The notes beneath the pieces were generated by a model. That model ran no database searches, was not told the origin of the DNA, and saw only the letters and a program-made list of their open reading frames with translations. Source: Alteribacter populi (GTDB lineage: Bacteria > Bacillota > Bacilli > Bacillales > Salisediminibacteriaceae). Taken from it: a stretch of DNA of 64,000 nucleotides. Below are positions 17,031 to 25,697 of this stretch, one piece after another. How positions within the stretch are numbered: position 1 is the first letter of the stretch; each line of letters begins with the position of its first letter. A program made the position numbers and the translations under genes. The stretch covers positions 2,316,368 through 2,380,367 of the forward strand of contig NZ_KZ293963.1 in assembly GCF_002352765.1 (NCBI RefSeq), given 5' to 3'.

Positions 17031-18758
17031 TTGAAGAAAAATGTCACAATCTTTACCTTAGTTTTTGCATTAATGATTCCTTTATTCATTTTTGATTTAG
17101 AACAAAATGCTTTGGCAAATAATGACGACGTCCAAACGGGTGAGGTGACAGCATCATCATTAAATGTTCGTGCGCAGCCTACAACCAGCTCTAATGTGAT
17201 CGGTTCATTATCGAAAGGGAACAAAGTTTCTTTGTATGAGCGCTCGCGTAATTGGTACAAAGTAAAGGTTAATAATCAAACGGGTTACATTCACAGTGAT
17301 TACGTAAGCGTCACAACTGAATCACTGTCAGGACGAAAAGGTGAAATCACAGCAACCAAATTAAATGTCCGTTCTCAAGCGTCTACCTATTCTACTGTAG
17401 TTGGAAGCTTAACAAAAGGTACGGTTATTGACCTTCACGAACGAACAGGGAGTTGGTTCAAAGTTAAAGTCAATAATCAATGGGCTTATATACATAGTGA
17501 TTATGTTAAAGTCTCAAGCGGATCTTCTGGTTCCGGATCTGACTCCGTTTCCGAACAACAAAAAGGCGAAGTCACCGCTTCCAGACTCAACGTCAGGTCT
17601 CAAGCTTCCACCTCGTCTAACGTGATCGGCAGCTTAACTAATGGCACTGTCGTTGACCTGCATGAACAAACTGGGAGCTGGTTCAAAGTTAGCGTGAACA
17701 ATCAGTGGGGATTCATTCATAGCGACTATGTTATAACTTCGGGTGGATCTTCTGGCTCTGATTCCAACTCTGATACTGTTTCCGGGCATCAAAAAGGTGA
17801 AGTGACCGCTTCCAGACTCAACGTCAGGTCTCAAGCTTCCACCTCGTCTAACGTGATCGGCAGCTTAACTAATGGCACTGTCGTTGACCTTTATGAACAA
17901 TCTGGAAACTGGTTCAAAGTTAAAGTGAACAGCCAGTGGGGATTCATTCACAGCGACTATGTCAAAACTTCGGGTGGGTCTGCTGGCTCTGAATCTGCTA
18001 CCGAACAACAAAAAGGCGAAATCACTGCTTCCAGACTCAATGTCAGGTCTCAAGCTTCCACTTCGTCTAACGTGATCGGCAGCTTAACTAATGGCACTGT
18101 CATTGACCTTCATGAACAATCTGGAAGTTGGTTCAAAGTCAACGTTAATAACCAATGGGGGTATATCCACAGCGACTATGTGAACCCCATTTCTGTGGGC
18201 TCAACTCCATCAAATGGCCAGCTTAACGGCAAAACCATCTTTCTCGACCCAGGTCACGGCGGAAATGACTCAGGTGCAGTAACTGGAAATGATCAGGAAA
18301 AAACACTTGCTTTACAAATCTCAAATAAACTTAAAAGCGAACTTGAGAGCCTAGGGGCTGAAGTCATTTCAAGTAGAACGAATGATCGTTACGTTGCCCT
18401 TGGTGAACGTGTGAATATGGCCAATAATACGAATGCAGATATATTTGTTAGTATTCATTTAAATTCATTCTCAGACCCTAATGTTAGCGGTACTGAAGCG
18501 TTTTACAATACTGTCCATGCACCTAAGAATAGTAAACAGTTAGCAAGTAGTATTCAAAACCGGCTAGTTAGTGAACTCAACCTTAGAGACAGAAACGTAA
18601 AAAATGCAAACTTTGAAGTCATTCGCTATACAAAGATGCCTAGTAGTTTAGTGGAAATTGGTTTTATGACGAACGCTCAGGACTTAAACATAATAAAAAA
18701 CGACCAAGATAAAGTTGTAAACAGTCTTAAAAACGGGATAGTTGATTATTTTAATTAA
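17031..18758 (+). CDS. Secreted N-acetylmuramoyl-L-alanine amidase with five SH3b modules
   Basis: 575 residues from TTG 17031, AGGAGG seven bases upstream. A signal peptide ends near residue 29 (ALAN). Five SH3b wall-binding modules of about 55-60 residues start near 37, 104, 179, 256 and 329, separated by Ser/Gly linkers. The Amidase_3 domain (about 398-575) has Zn ligands H409 (DPGHGG), E423 and H476 (SIHLNS) and catalytic E542 (VEIGF). It cleaves the bond between muramic acid and the stem peptide. Modules 3-5 are nearly identical at DNA level, a sign of recent duplication. A role in wall turnover or separation is likely; LytC/CwlC-type naming is not certain. Confidence 0.94.
   Translation: MKKNVTIFTLVFALMIPLFIFDLEQNALANNDDVQTGEVTASSLNVRAQPTTSSNVIGSLSKGNKVSLYERSRNWYKVKVNNQTGYIHSDYVSVTTESLSGRKGEITATKLNVRSQASTYSTVVGSLTKGTVIDLHERTGSWFKVKVNNQWAYIHSDYVKVSSGSSGSGSDSVSEQQKGEVTASRLNVRSQASTSSNVIGSLTNGTVVDLHEQTGSWFKVSVNNQWGFIHSDYVITSGGSSGSDSNSDTVSGHQKGEVTASRLNVRSQASTSSNVIGSLTNGTVVDLYEQSGNWFKVKVNSQWGFIHSDYVKTSGGSAGSESATEQQKGEITASRLNVRSQASTSSNVIGSLTNGTVIDLHEQSGSWFKVNVNNQWGYIHSDYVNPISVGSTPSNGQLNGKTIFLDPGHGGNDSGAVTGNDQEKTLALQISNKLKSELESLGAEVISSRTNDRYVALGERVNMANNTNADIFVSIHLNSFSDPNVSGTEAFYNTVHAPKNSKQLASSIQNRLVSELNLRDRNVKNANFEVIRYTKMPSSLVEIGFMTNAQDLNIIKNDQDKVVNSLKNGIVDYFN
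17553..18190 (+). repeat. Three near-identical DNA repeats encoding SH3b modules 3-5
   Basis: The stretch starting tccagactcaa at 17580, 17811 and 18030 is almost identical for about 80 bases in all three copies, with spacings of 231 and 219 bases. Linkers between copies vary. This points to recent unequal recombination within the gene. Confidence 0.9.
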
Positions 18759-18767
18759 AAACAGAAG

Positions 18768-18804
18768 GTACCCCCTTATAAAATAACCAAGGGGGTCTTT
18801 CATT
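18768..18804 (+). terminator. Terminator after the amidase gene
   Basis: ACCCCCTT (18770-18777) and AAGGGGGT (18789-18796) pair, followed by CTTTCATTT. Confidence 0.75.
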
Positions 18805-18810
18805 TGAACC

Positions 18811-18848
18811 GACAAACAAAAAGACAGCCTCTCTAGAGAAGCTGTCTC
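18811..18848 (-). terminator. Terminator after tagO
   Basis: On the minus strand AGACAGCTTCTC-tagagaGGCTGTCT, nearly self-complementary throughout, followed by TTTTTGTTTG, just after the tagO stop. Confidence 0.85.
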
Positions 18849-18854
18849 CTATAG

Positions 18855-19931
18855 TTAATTATCTTTATTCCCTTCTGACACTTCAGAAAATCTATTAATC
18901 TTTAAAATTCGTAATAGCGGTTTATAATCCTTGTTTACTAAACCTAACATTTCTACTAACAACTCTACTGCTATTAACACAATAAGCGAAATGAGGAATG
19001 CACCTATCACTGTAGAGTAAGAGTAAATGAAAGCAGCAATTCCTAATAAGGCACTAATGGCATAAATGATAATCACAGTTTGACGATGTGAATATCCTAA
19101 CCTTAAGAAGCAGTGGTGTAAGTGCGAACTATCTGCTTTATATATTGGGGTTTTATTGATCGTTCGTCTAATGATAGCAAAAAATGTATCGATAATCGGT
19201 ACGCCTAGGATAAAAATAGGGATCACCAAGGACACTAACGTTACATTTTTAAAACCTAACATCGAAAGAACCGCAATCATATACCCAAGAAATAACGACC
19301 CCGTATCCCCCATAAAAATCTTTGCAGGATAGAAATTATAAACTAAAAATCCAAGAGTACTAAAAAGTAATAATAATGCAACAATCATCACATATTCATT
19401 TCCCATAATAAAGGCCATTGCAGAAATAGAAATTAACACAATAGATGAAACGCCTGACGCTAGGCCGTCTAATCCATCAATTAAATTAATGGCATTCGTT
19501 ATCGCAAGGATCCAGAATATTGTAATGGGAATGCTCAAAATCCCAAATTCAATAACGCCGCCAAACGGAAGGTTAATAAAACTTATTTGTAATCCACCAT
19601 AAATCACAACAACAAATGCTGCGAATAATTGACCAATAATTTTAGCGATTGGCGACAACTCAAAGAAGTCATCTAACATACCTACCATCATAATTATTAC
19701 AGCACCTAGTATAATCGCAAAGTGAAAAGGATCATATGGATTTACAATTGCTAAGCCAACTATAAAACTTAGAAAAATTGCTAAACCACCTAATCGGGGC
19801 ATTAGTTTTTGATGGACCTTCCTCGATGAAGGTTGATCTACAGCACCTAGGTTAAGTGCAACTTTTATAACAATTGGAGTAATAATCAATGCTATGACAA
19901 AACATGCTATAAGAACAAAAATCAAATTCAT
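18855..19931 (-). CDS. tagO: Undecaprenyl-phosphate GlcNAc-1-phosphate transferase TagO
   Basis: About 358 residues from ATG 19931 (MNLIFVLIACF), AGAGGTGG upstream; GTG 19940 is in frame but overlaps the box. Ten or so transmembrane helices. The polyisoprenyl-phosphate hexose-1-phosphate transferase motifs are clear: RLGGLAIF, GMLDDFFEL, ITNAINLIDGLDGLASG, YPAKIFMGDTGSLFLG and the HLHH motif. It starts the wall teichoic acid linkage unit by placing GlcNAc-1-phosphate on undecaprenyl phosphate; its product may also feed other envelope polymers. It is the last gene of the 25-19 kb tag cluster, with a 300-base gap before it that may hold its own promoter. Confidence 0.95.
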   Translation of the reverse strand: MNLIFVLIACFVIALIITPIVIKVALNLGAVDQPSSRKVHQKLMPRLGGLAIFLSFIVGLAIVNPYDPFHFAIILGAVIIMMVGMLDDFFELSPIAKIIGQLFAAFVVVIYGGLQISFINLPFGGVIEFGILSIPITIFWILAITNAINLIDGLDGLASGVSSIVLISISAMAFIMGNEYVMIVALLLLFSTLGFLVYNFYPAKIFMGDTGSLFLGYMIAVLSMLGFKNVTLVSLVIPIFILGVPIIDTFFAIIRRTINKTPIYKADSSHLHHCFLRLGYSHRQTVIIIYAISALLGIAAFIYSYSTVIGAFLISLIVLIAVELLVEMLGLVNKDYKPLLRILKINRFSEVSEGNKDN

Positions 19932-20229
19932 TATTGCCACCTCTAAAGGTTAAAATTCTTAACCATATTTTAAAGAAAGGTTTACATACTTTACCCGATA
20001 TTAATTATATAAAACAATTCCCTATTAATCTACACTTTTTTTCACTTACAATATTTTAGACGACTTAAGTAAAAATAAAGTTTCATAATATCTAAATACA
20101 TATTACGTTTAAAGCCAGGTGTTAAGCTACCCAAAAGAACATATGCCAACCGAACTACATATTCTCATTGTAAAAAAGTGCCTATCCAATGGCCCATACA
20201 TGTAAAGGTGTTTGATTTTACCAATAATC
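19932..20229. other. tagA-tagO intergenic region
   Basis: 298 A+T-rich non-coding bases. On the minus strand TATATAATTAATAT lies about 80 bases before tagO and may contain a -10, but no good -35 is visible. No hairpin with a T-run is seen. Confidence 0.3.
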
Positions 20230-20949
20230 TTAAAATCGTGTTTTGATTAATTTTAATATAAATTTTGGTAATGATAACATCCTCTTCCATCTAGCCGGTT
20301 GACTAACTAACCTGTAAAACCATTCTAAGTTTAAACGTCTCCAAAACTTTGGTGCACGTTGAACTTCGCCCGATAGAACGTCAAAACTTCCACCCAATCC
20401 CATAAATACACCTTTTTTAAAATGGTGGATGTTCTTTGCAATCCATTTTTCTTGCCTCGGAAAACCTAAAGCTACAAAAATAAAATCCGGTTGCTCATGT
20501 TTAATTGTTTCTATAATGGATTGATCATCATCATCGAAAAAACCGTGATGTGAACCTGCAAGTTGAACGTTCGGATACTTTTCATTAATAACACCAACAG
20601 CCTTATTTAAAGTGGTGTCTTTAGCACCAAGCATATAAATAGAGTATTTATTCTCATTTGCAACTTTCAATATGTCCATAAATAAATCAAATCCAGCGAC
20701 GCGCTCTGGAATGTGCTCCCCTAAAATCCTCACGCCCTTAACAACACCTATACCATCAGGTGTTATTAAATCTGTCTTTTGAAGCACGTCCATGTATTGC
20801 TCGTCTTTATTGGCATAAACAATAATCTCCGGATTTGCCGTAGCTATAAACTTCTTCTCTCTATCTCTAACTGCTTCATTAATCAGAGTCAACGTTTCTT
20901 TTTGAGTCAGCTTAGAGATGTTCACTCCCAATACATTTAATTCCTTCAT
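20230..20949 (-). CDS. tagA: TagA, ManNAc transferase of the teichoic acid linkage unit
   Basis: About 239 residues from ATG 20949 (MKELNVLGVNISKLTQ). WecG/TagA/CpsF family: ATANPEIIVYANKDE, LITPDGIGVVKGVRI with the catalytic aspartate in TPDG, RVAGFDLFMDIL, IYMLGAKD, FVALGFPRQEKWI, GVFMGLGGSFDVLSGEVQRAP. It transfers ManNAc from UDP-ManNAc to the lipid-linked GlcNAc made by TagO. The C-terminus is basic and hydrophobic, as in homologs that touch the membrane. The RBS is weak. It lies 32 bases after the glycerophosphodiesterase gene. Confidence 0.95.
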   Translation of the reverse strand: MKELNVLGVNISKLTQKETLTLINEAVRDREKKFIATANPEIIVYANKDEQYMDVLQKTDLITPDGIGVVKGVRILGEHIPERVAGFDLFMDILKVANENKYSIYMLGAKDTTLNKAVGVINEKYPNVQLAGSHHGFFDDDDQSIIETIKHEQPDFIFVALGFPRQEKWIAKNIHHFKKGVFMGLGGSFDVLSGEVQRAPKFWRRLNLEWFYRLVSQPARWKRMLSLPKFILKLIKTRF

Positions 20950-20981
20950 AAGCACCCACTCTTTTTAACGACAATTTACAC

Positions 20982-21704
20982 TCACTTGCATGAATCTTTC
21001 CTTACATTGAGCGCTGAAATAACATCATCTGTAATGATACCATCGGCCCCCAAAGAGAAATACTGCTTTAACCATTTAACATCATTGATCGTATATGGCC
21101 TTATTTTAAATCCACGTGAAATAAGGCCTTGAACCTCTGCCGTATCACGAGTTGTGTACTTAAAGTGTAAACTACCAAATTGATGAGATTGGAGGTATTG
21201 CTTTGTACACATTAATGACCCATGTGAAATGGGTGCAAACTCTATACCACCTATGTCTTGTTGAAGTGCGGCTAAAATTTGATGGTCGAATGAAGATAAG
21301 ATTATTTTTTCTTTGTGTGGAAAAGTTTTTAGAATAGGCTTAATGGCATTAATATAAGCCTGTCTATCCCAAGCAGCTAACTTTACCTCGATATTCAATA
21401 AAAAGTCTTCAGATTTAAAACGAGCCAACACATCTGCTAACTCAGGTATCTTTTCATTTCCTTTTTTGAAAGATAGTTGAATAATTTCTTCACGAGTTTT
21501 TTCTCTAATATACCCCTTACTATTTGTCATACGATCTACAGTAGGGTCATGCATGACCACCAAACGATTGTCAGAGGTTAACTGAACATCGAACTCTATC
21601 CCTTCAGCACCGAGTTGAAAAGCCTCTTCAAACGATTCCATTGTGTTTTCCATGTAGTTATCCTTATGTCCCCGGTGAGCAAAAACCTTTACTTCGTCGT
21701 TCAA
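20982..21704 (-). CDS. Glycerophosphodiester phosphodiesterase (UgpQ/GDPD family)
   Basis: 240 residues, TTG start at 21704 behind GGGAGGGG. GDPD motifs: FAHRGHKDNYMENTMESFEEA (shown by its H-R pair and E-N-T), EGIEFDVQLTSDNRLVVMHDPTVDR, LLNIEVK, and GADGIITDD. There is no signal peptide, so it acts in the cytoplasm. It hydrolyses glycerophosphodiesters to sn-glycerol-3-phosphate and an alcohol. Inside a teichoic acid gene cluster it could recycle glycerol phosphate for TagD; this is inference. It lies between tagH and tagA, where B. subtilis 168 has no such gene. Confidence 0.9.
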   Translation of the reverse strand: MNDEVKVFAHRGHKDNYMENTMESFEEAFQLGAEGIEFDVQLTSDNRLVVMHDPTVDRMTNSKGYIREKTREEIIQLSFKKGNEKIPELADVLARFKSEDFLLNIEVKLAAWDRQAYINAIKPILKTFPHKEKIILSSFDHQILAALQQDIGGIEFAPISHGSLMCTKQYLQSHQFGSLHFKYTTRDTAEVQGLISRGFKIRPYTINDVKWLKQYFSLGADGIITDDVISALNVRKDSCK

Positions 21705-21794
21705 AGTTACCCCTCCCTATAATCATTTGAAAAGTGTTAGAAAAAGAGCCATAATCATACACGATTAAGGCTCCATCATACTAATTTAAAATCT

Positions 21795-22589
21795 CTAGCT
21801 TGTTGCACTCTTTTCCGCAAGAGCTTCTTCTCTGTATTTTCTTTTCTCTTTCTTAGACATTTTCTTATACTTTTTTAAAAAATCTTCATACCTCGGTAAT
21901 ACTTCCTCTACAGTTCCGTATTCCTTCACTTTCCCAAACTCCAGCCAAAGGATTTTCTCACAAAACTCTTTCATCTGCCCAAGAGAGTGACTAACAAATA
22001 TCATTGTCTTCCCTTGAGATTTAAATTCATTCATTTTGTCCAAACATTTTTCCGCAAAGGACTTATCTCCGACAGATAACGCCTCGTCAATAATTAAAAT
22101 GTCAGGATTGATGTTTACAGAAATAGCAAAACCGAGCCGTGATTTCATTCCGCTGGAGTATGACTTTACAGGTTGATCTATGAATTGTTCGAGCTCAGAA
22201 AACTCGATTATTTCAGGTTCAATAGCTTCAATCTCTTTCTTTGAGAATCCGAGCATTAAACATTTTAATTCAATATTATCTCTACCAGTCAAGTCACCTT
22301 TCAACCCAGAAGCAACAGCAATTAAAGCAGCCTGACCATTAATGTCGACTGTCCCTGAAGTTTCCGGTAAGATACCCGCAAGCACATTAGATAGTGTTGA
22401 CTTCCCGGAACCATTAATTCCAACAAATCCGACAACATCCCCTTTTTCCGCCTCAAAATTGACATCTCTTAAAGCATAAAAGTCCTCACCATAGCTCTTG
22501 GGTAAAATAATATCCAAAACCCTTTCAGAAGGCTTAGAATATAATTTGTATTTTTTTGTAATATTTTTAGCAATAATTGATTTATCCAT
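21795..22589 (-). CDS. tagH: TagH, ATPase of the teichoic acid ABC exporter
   Basis: About 264 residues from ATG 22589 (MDKSIIAKNITKKY). Walker A GINGSGKST, Q-loop region, signature SYSSGMKSRLGF, Walker B ILIIDEAL and switch His in FVSHS are present. It resembles polysaccharide/teichoic acid exporters (TagH, Wzt type). It lacks the long C-terminal extension of B. subtilis TagH (about 527 residues) and ends in a short lysine/glutamate-rich helix. With TagG it flips lipid-linked teichoic acid across the membrane. Confidence 0.94.
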   Translation of the reverse strand: MDKSIIAKNITKKYKLYSKPSERVLDIILPKSYGEDFYALRDVNFEAEKGDVVGFVGINGSGKSTLSNVLAGILPETSGTVDINGQAALIAVASGLKGDLTGRDNIELKCLMLGFSKKEIEAIEPEIIEFSELEQFIDQPVKSYSSGMKSRLGFAISVNINPDILIIDEALSVGDKSFAEKCLDKMNEFKSQGKTMIFVSHSLGQMKEFCEKILWLEFGKVKEYGTVEEVLPRYEDFLKKYKKMSKKEKRKYREEALAEKSATS

Positions 22590-22604
22590 AGCTTTCACTT
22601 CCGA

Positions 22605-23426
22605 TTATAAAAAGTCAATAAAATGTCTTCTAAACTTCATGTGAAGAGCAGAACCGATCAACAAGAGAACAATGGTTACAGCCCAAAAGTACAATGTGTA
22701 CTGCCATTGATCGATGAAATACCAACCCAATCCTAGAAATCCTGCTCGGTAACCTTCAATTAAATAATATAGAGGGTTAATTTTCATAATAACCTGTATC
22801 GCGTCAGGCAATGTACTAATAGTCCAAAGTATTGGCGATAAATAAAGTAACATTCTAAGCGTCGCTTGCAAAAACATTTGAACATCGCGAATGATTGTCG
22901 ATAACGTAGAGGTAATTAAAGCTAACGAATACGTAAATACAAACGTTGCTAAAATAAAATAAATAAATTGTAAATAATATATATTGATCGGGTAACCGGA
23001 AAAATGCAATACAACAATTGTAATGACAGCTAAAATTACATGAATGTAAAACTGAGAAAAAATAACAATATTTGGTATTACACTCATCGGAAAGTTCATT
23101 TTTGATAACATCTTTAATCGGGAATAAATCGATTTTGATCCTTGAATAGTGGAATGGAAAAAGAAAAACCAAACAATGATTCCCGGCAGCATCCATTGTA
23201 AAAATGGCACGTGCATACCCTCAACAACCTCAATTGCTTCACGTTCCCTGATCCCATACCCAAACACAAACCAGAAAATCATAATTTGAATGAGCGGGTT
23301 AATGATTTCCCATGCCATTCCCAGGTAGTTGTTGTTGTTAGAGCTTTTCATTTCGTATAGTGATAACCTTCTAATTAAATAGAAGTGTTTTACCTGTTCC
23401 TGTATAACAGAGAGTGCAGCTTTCAT
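22605..23426 (-). CDS. tagG: TagG, permease of the teichoic acid ABC exporter
   Basis: About 273 residues from ATG 23426 (MKAALSVIQEQVKHFY); an in-frame TTG 23447 lies upstream of the AAGGGA site. ABC-2 membrane domain with six helices: NPLIQIMIFWFVFGYGI, WMLPGIIVWFFFFHSTIQG, and the C-terminal YFWAVTIVLLLIGSALHM. The amphipathic N-terminal helix with YLIRRLSLYEMKSSN is typical of TagG/Wzm. The stop is 15 bases before the tagH start, so the pair is co-translated. Confidence 0.94.
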   Translation of the reverse strand: MKAALSVIQEQVKHFYLIRRLSLYEMKSSNNNNYLGMAWEIINPLIQIMIFWFVFGYGIREREAIEVVEGMHVPFLQWMLPGIIVWFFFFHSTIQGSKSIYSRLKMLSKMNFPMSVIPNIVIFSQFYIHVILAVITIVVLHFSGYPINIYYLQFIYFILATFVFTYSLALITSTLSTIIRDVQMFLQATLRMLLYLSPILWTISTLPDAIQVIMKINPLYYLIEGYRAGFLGLGWYFIDQWQYTLYFWAVTIVLLLIGSALHMKFRRHFIDFL

Positions 23427-23559
23427 AAAAAGGTCCCTTCTTATCAAAAAAATTAAACACTATAAAATTATAATAAACTAGCCATCAATAAACAATAGAA
23501 GAAATTTTCCTCCTACACATTTCAGAAAATTAGTTCACCAAAGTTACGACAGTCTAGAC

Positions 23560-24747
23560 CTACTTAAAGACTTTTTCAATGACTCTTGAGGTCGCATTTC
23601 CATCCTCCAAATGAACAAATCGGCTTGCATACTCATTAAACTTTTGTCGATCACTCTTCAGCTTTGTGTTTGTAATTCCCTTTATTGTTCCTATTACTTC
23701 ATCAGTATCTTTAACAAGCGGACCAGGAGCTTCTTCTTCAAAATTAAAATAAAAACCCCTTAAGTTATCTCTATAGTTTTCAATATCATATACAAAGAAA
23801 ATCATTGGTCTTTTTAAAATTGCATAGTCAAAGAAAACAGAAGAATAATCGGTCAACAATAAATCGGAAATGACATATAATTCACGAATATCTGTGTGAT
23901 TAGACGCATCGACTACAAACCCCTCATAGTCACTCAAGTCTACTTGGTCAGCAACTAAGTAGTGTAGCCTTAATAAAATGATATATTCTTGTCCTAACTC
24001 TTTGTGCATTTTTTCAAGATCTAGCATCAAAGAGAATTTGTATTGACCTCTTTTATGGTACTCATTATCTCTCCACGTCGGAGCGTATAGAATAACCTTT
24101 TTATTATTAGGGATTCCCATACTACTTTTTATCTTACGTACATCATCACCAGAAGAATGAATTAGGTAGTCATTTCTAGGGTATCCAGACTTAATGATTT
24201 CACCCTTAAAGCGAAACGCTCTTGTAAAAATCTCTGTAGAATAGTCATTAGGTGAAATTAAATAGTCCCACCTGTTGGATTCTGAAGTGAAGTTCTTTTT
24301 ATAGTTTTCGGTATTTGTACCAGGCATATGAACCTCTTCAATATCAACCCCTAGTTTTTTTAACGGAGTCCCATGCCAGGTTTGAAGATAAACCGTTTTA
24401 TAAGGTTTAGGGACCCATAACGGAAGGCGGCTGTTGGATACCCAATACTTTGCTCTTGCCATCACAAGTAGCCACCTCAAAGAAAACCTCGGTAGTACAT
24501 TTAGATCGTATTCTCCAAATCGAGATAAATATTTCGGGTCTACACTCCAATAACAAGTGAATCCCGGAAAGTCACTAGTGAGCTTTTCATAGATTGCTCT
24601 GGGGTTACAACTATATTGCTTCCCCAAAAAACTTTCAAAAACGACAACATTACTTTTTTTGGGTAAAGTACCTACTATAATAAATAAAAGTTTATACAGA
24701 TATTTGATTAAATTTGTTCGTCTGATCCTTATTAACATTGTTCTCAT
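23560..24747 (-). CDS. CDP-glycerol glycerophosphotransferase, TagF/TarF type (single domain)
   Basis: About 395 residues from ATG 24747 (MRTMLIRIRRTNLIKY). Glyphos_transf family: VVFESFLGKQYSCNPRAIYE, QTWHGTPLKKLG, SPNDYSTEIFTRAF, GYPRNDYL, ILYAPTWRDNE, LLRLHY, and LLTDYSSVFFDYAILKRP. The basic N-terminus probably binds the membrane. It adds glycerol phosphate from CDP-glycerol to the growing chain; whether it primes, extends or caps cannot be told. It is far more like the C-terminal half of the 34-36 kb fusion (same WHGTPLKKL) than like TagB (WHAAGA). Confidence 0.9.
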   Translation of the reverse strand: MRTMLIRIRRTNLIKYLYKLLFIIVGTLPKKSNVVVFESFLGKQYSCNPRAIYEKLTSDFPGFTCYWSVDPKYLSRFGEYDLNVLPRFSLRWLLVMARAKYWVSNSRLPLWVPKPYKTVYLQTWHGTPLKKLGVDIEEVHMPGTNTENYKKNFTSESNRWDYLISPNDYSTEIFTRAFRFKGEIIKSGYPRNDYLIHSSGDDVRKIKSSMGIPNNKKVILYAPTWRDNEYHKRGQYKFSLMLDLEKMHKELGQEYIILLRLHYLVADQVDLSDYEGFVVDASNHTDIRELYVISDLLLTDYSSVFFDYAILKRPMIFFVYDIENYRDNLRGFYFNFEEEAPGPLVKDTDEVIGTIKGITNTKLKSDRQKFNEYASRFVHLEDGNATSRVIEKVFK

Positions 24748-24834
24748 TGTTAAATACACCTTCTCTTATCAAATATACAGTTCATAGAAGTCCACAAAAA
24801 AAAGAAGCGAAAACGACCCCGCTTATTATAAGGA

Positions 24835-25224
24835 TTAATTCTGCATTAGTTCATTTTTTATTTTTGTTGTCGATATTCCTGATGTTCGAGGCAAATAGAT
24901 CACTTCACACTTCTCTTTTAAGAAGTCGAATTCCCCTTCCCAGTCATCACCCATTAAAAAGATGTCCACGCTATACTTCTCTACATCGTATACTTTTTGT
25001 TCCCAGTTTTTTTCCGGAATGACTTCATCTACATAACGGACAGCTTCAAGGATCATCTTCCTTTGTTCAAAACAATAATAAGCTTCTTTACCCTTTAATT
25101 TATTAAACGCATCTGTTGAAATAGCTACAATTAGATAGTCCCCTAAATCCTTCGCCCTTTTTAAAAGGTTAATATGTCCCCAATGCAAAAGGTCATAGGT
25201 TCCATAAGTAATTACTCTTTTCAT
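24835..25224 (-). CDS. tagD: Glycerol-3-phosphate cytidylyltransferase TagD, copy 1
   Basis: 129 residues from ATG 25224 (MKRVITYGTYDLLHWGHINL); GGAGGAG six bases upstream. Nucleotidyltransferase motifs HWGH and RTSGISTTKI, with LMGDDWEGEFDFL between. It makes CDP-glycerol from CTP and sn-glycerol-3-phosphate, the donor for all TagB/TagF-type enzymes here. A second copy lies at 32.4 kb; the two proteins differ at many positions, so the duplication is not recent. It is the first gene of the tagD-tagF-tagG-tagH-gdpd-tagA-tagO run. Confidence 0.96.
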   Translation of the reverse strand: MKRVITYGTYDLLHWGHINLLKRAKDLGDYLIVAISTDAFNKLKGKEAYYCFEQRKMILEAVRYVDEVIPEKNWEQKVYDVEKYSVDIFLMGDDWEGEFDFLKEKCEVIYLPRTSGISTTKIKNELMQN

Positions 25225-25313
25225 CAATTTCTCCTCCATTAACACATTTCCGTAAATTCCATAATACTCTATGTTACGTTAGACGCTGGAGTCGTAAAAA
25301 AAGTTACTCCCTA

Positions 25314-25322
25314 ATTATATCA
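25314..25322 (-). promoter_or_regulatory. Extended -10 element upstream of tagD1
   Basis: Minus strand TGATATAAT, the extended -10 form, about 90 bases before tagD1; no good -35. The same nine bases occur upstream of tagD2 (32876-32884). Confidence 0.4.
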
Positions 25323-25462
25323 CACAAGACTAATTTACAGTTTTGTATTCAATGTAAAAAAACCCACAAGTAAATACATTATATACTTTTGATTAAAGCA
25401 ATATGGCTTACCACTTCTGATTAACAATATCGTTTTATTACCTATTTAATCTTGTAGAATTA

Positions 25463-25471
25463 TGTTATAAA
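25463..25471 (+). promoter_or_regulatory. Extended -10 element for the CWB2 autolysin gene
   Basis: TGTTATAAA on the plus strand, with a weak TTTAAT at 25445. This implies a leader of over 200 bases, which contains the orphan mini-ORF. Motif match only. Confidence 0.3.
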
Positions 25472-25697
25472 ATGATAGATACTGAGAAATTCATGTCCTT
25501 TAAATAAGGGCTAATATTGGATCATCATGGATTTCGAATTGTATTTTCTAGGGTTCTTACTCACTTTTATTTATAAAAAATTTTATAAAAATGAGGAGCA
25601 TTAAGGAGGAGATAAACGCAAATCCATAAACTATTAACCTATTATTTTAGAACTCTACTCTATTAAAGAAATGCTATATAACCTGGAGGTTTATTAA

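Larger units (their letters stand above)
25225..25697. other. Divergent control region tagD1 / autolysin gene, with orphan mini-ORF
   Basis: An A+T-rich gap. It contains the two extended -10 candidates listed separately. At 25591-25629 a 12-codon ORF (MRSIKEEINANP) carries AAGGAGGAG inside it, a strong ribosome-binding sequence with no ATG, GTG or TTG at usable distance after it. The autolysin gene has its own GGAGG at 25684. Confidence 0.4.

Noticed and set aside
17553..18190. Regularly spaced direct repeats that might suggest a CRISPR array
   Set aside because: The repeats are coding, in frame, about 220 bases apart and encode SH3b modules.
24835..25224. tagD copy 1 as a recent duplicate of copy 2
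   Set aside because: The two proteins differ at many positions across their length, so the duplication is old or one copy was acquired.
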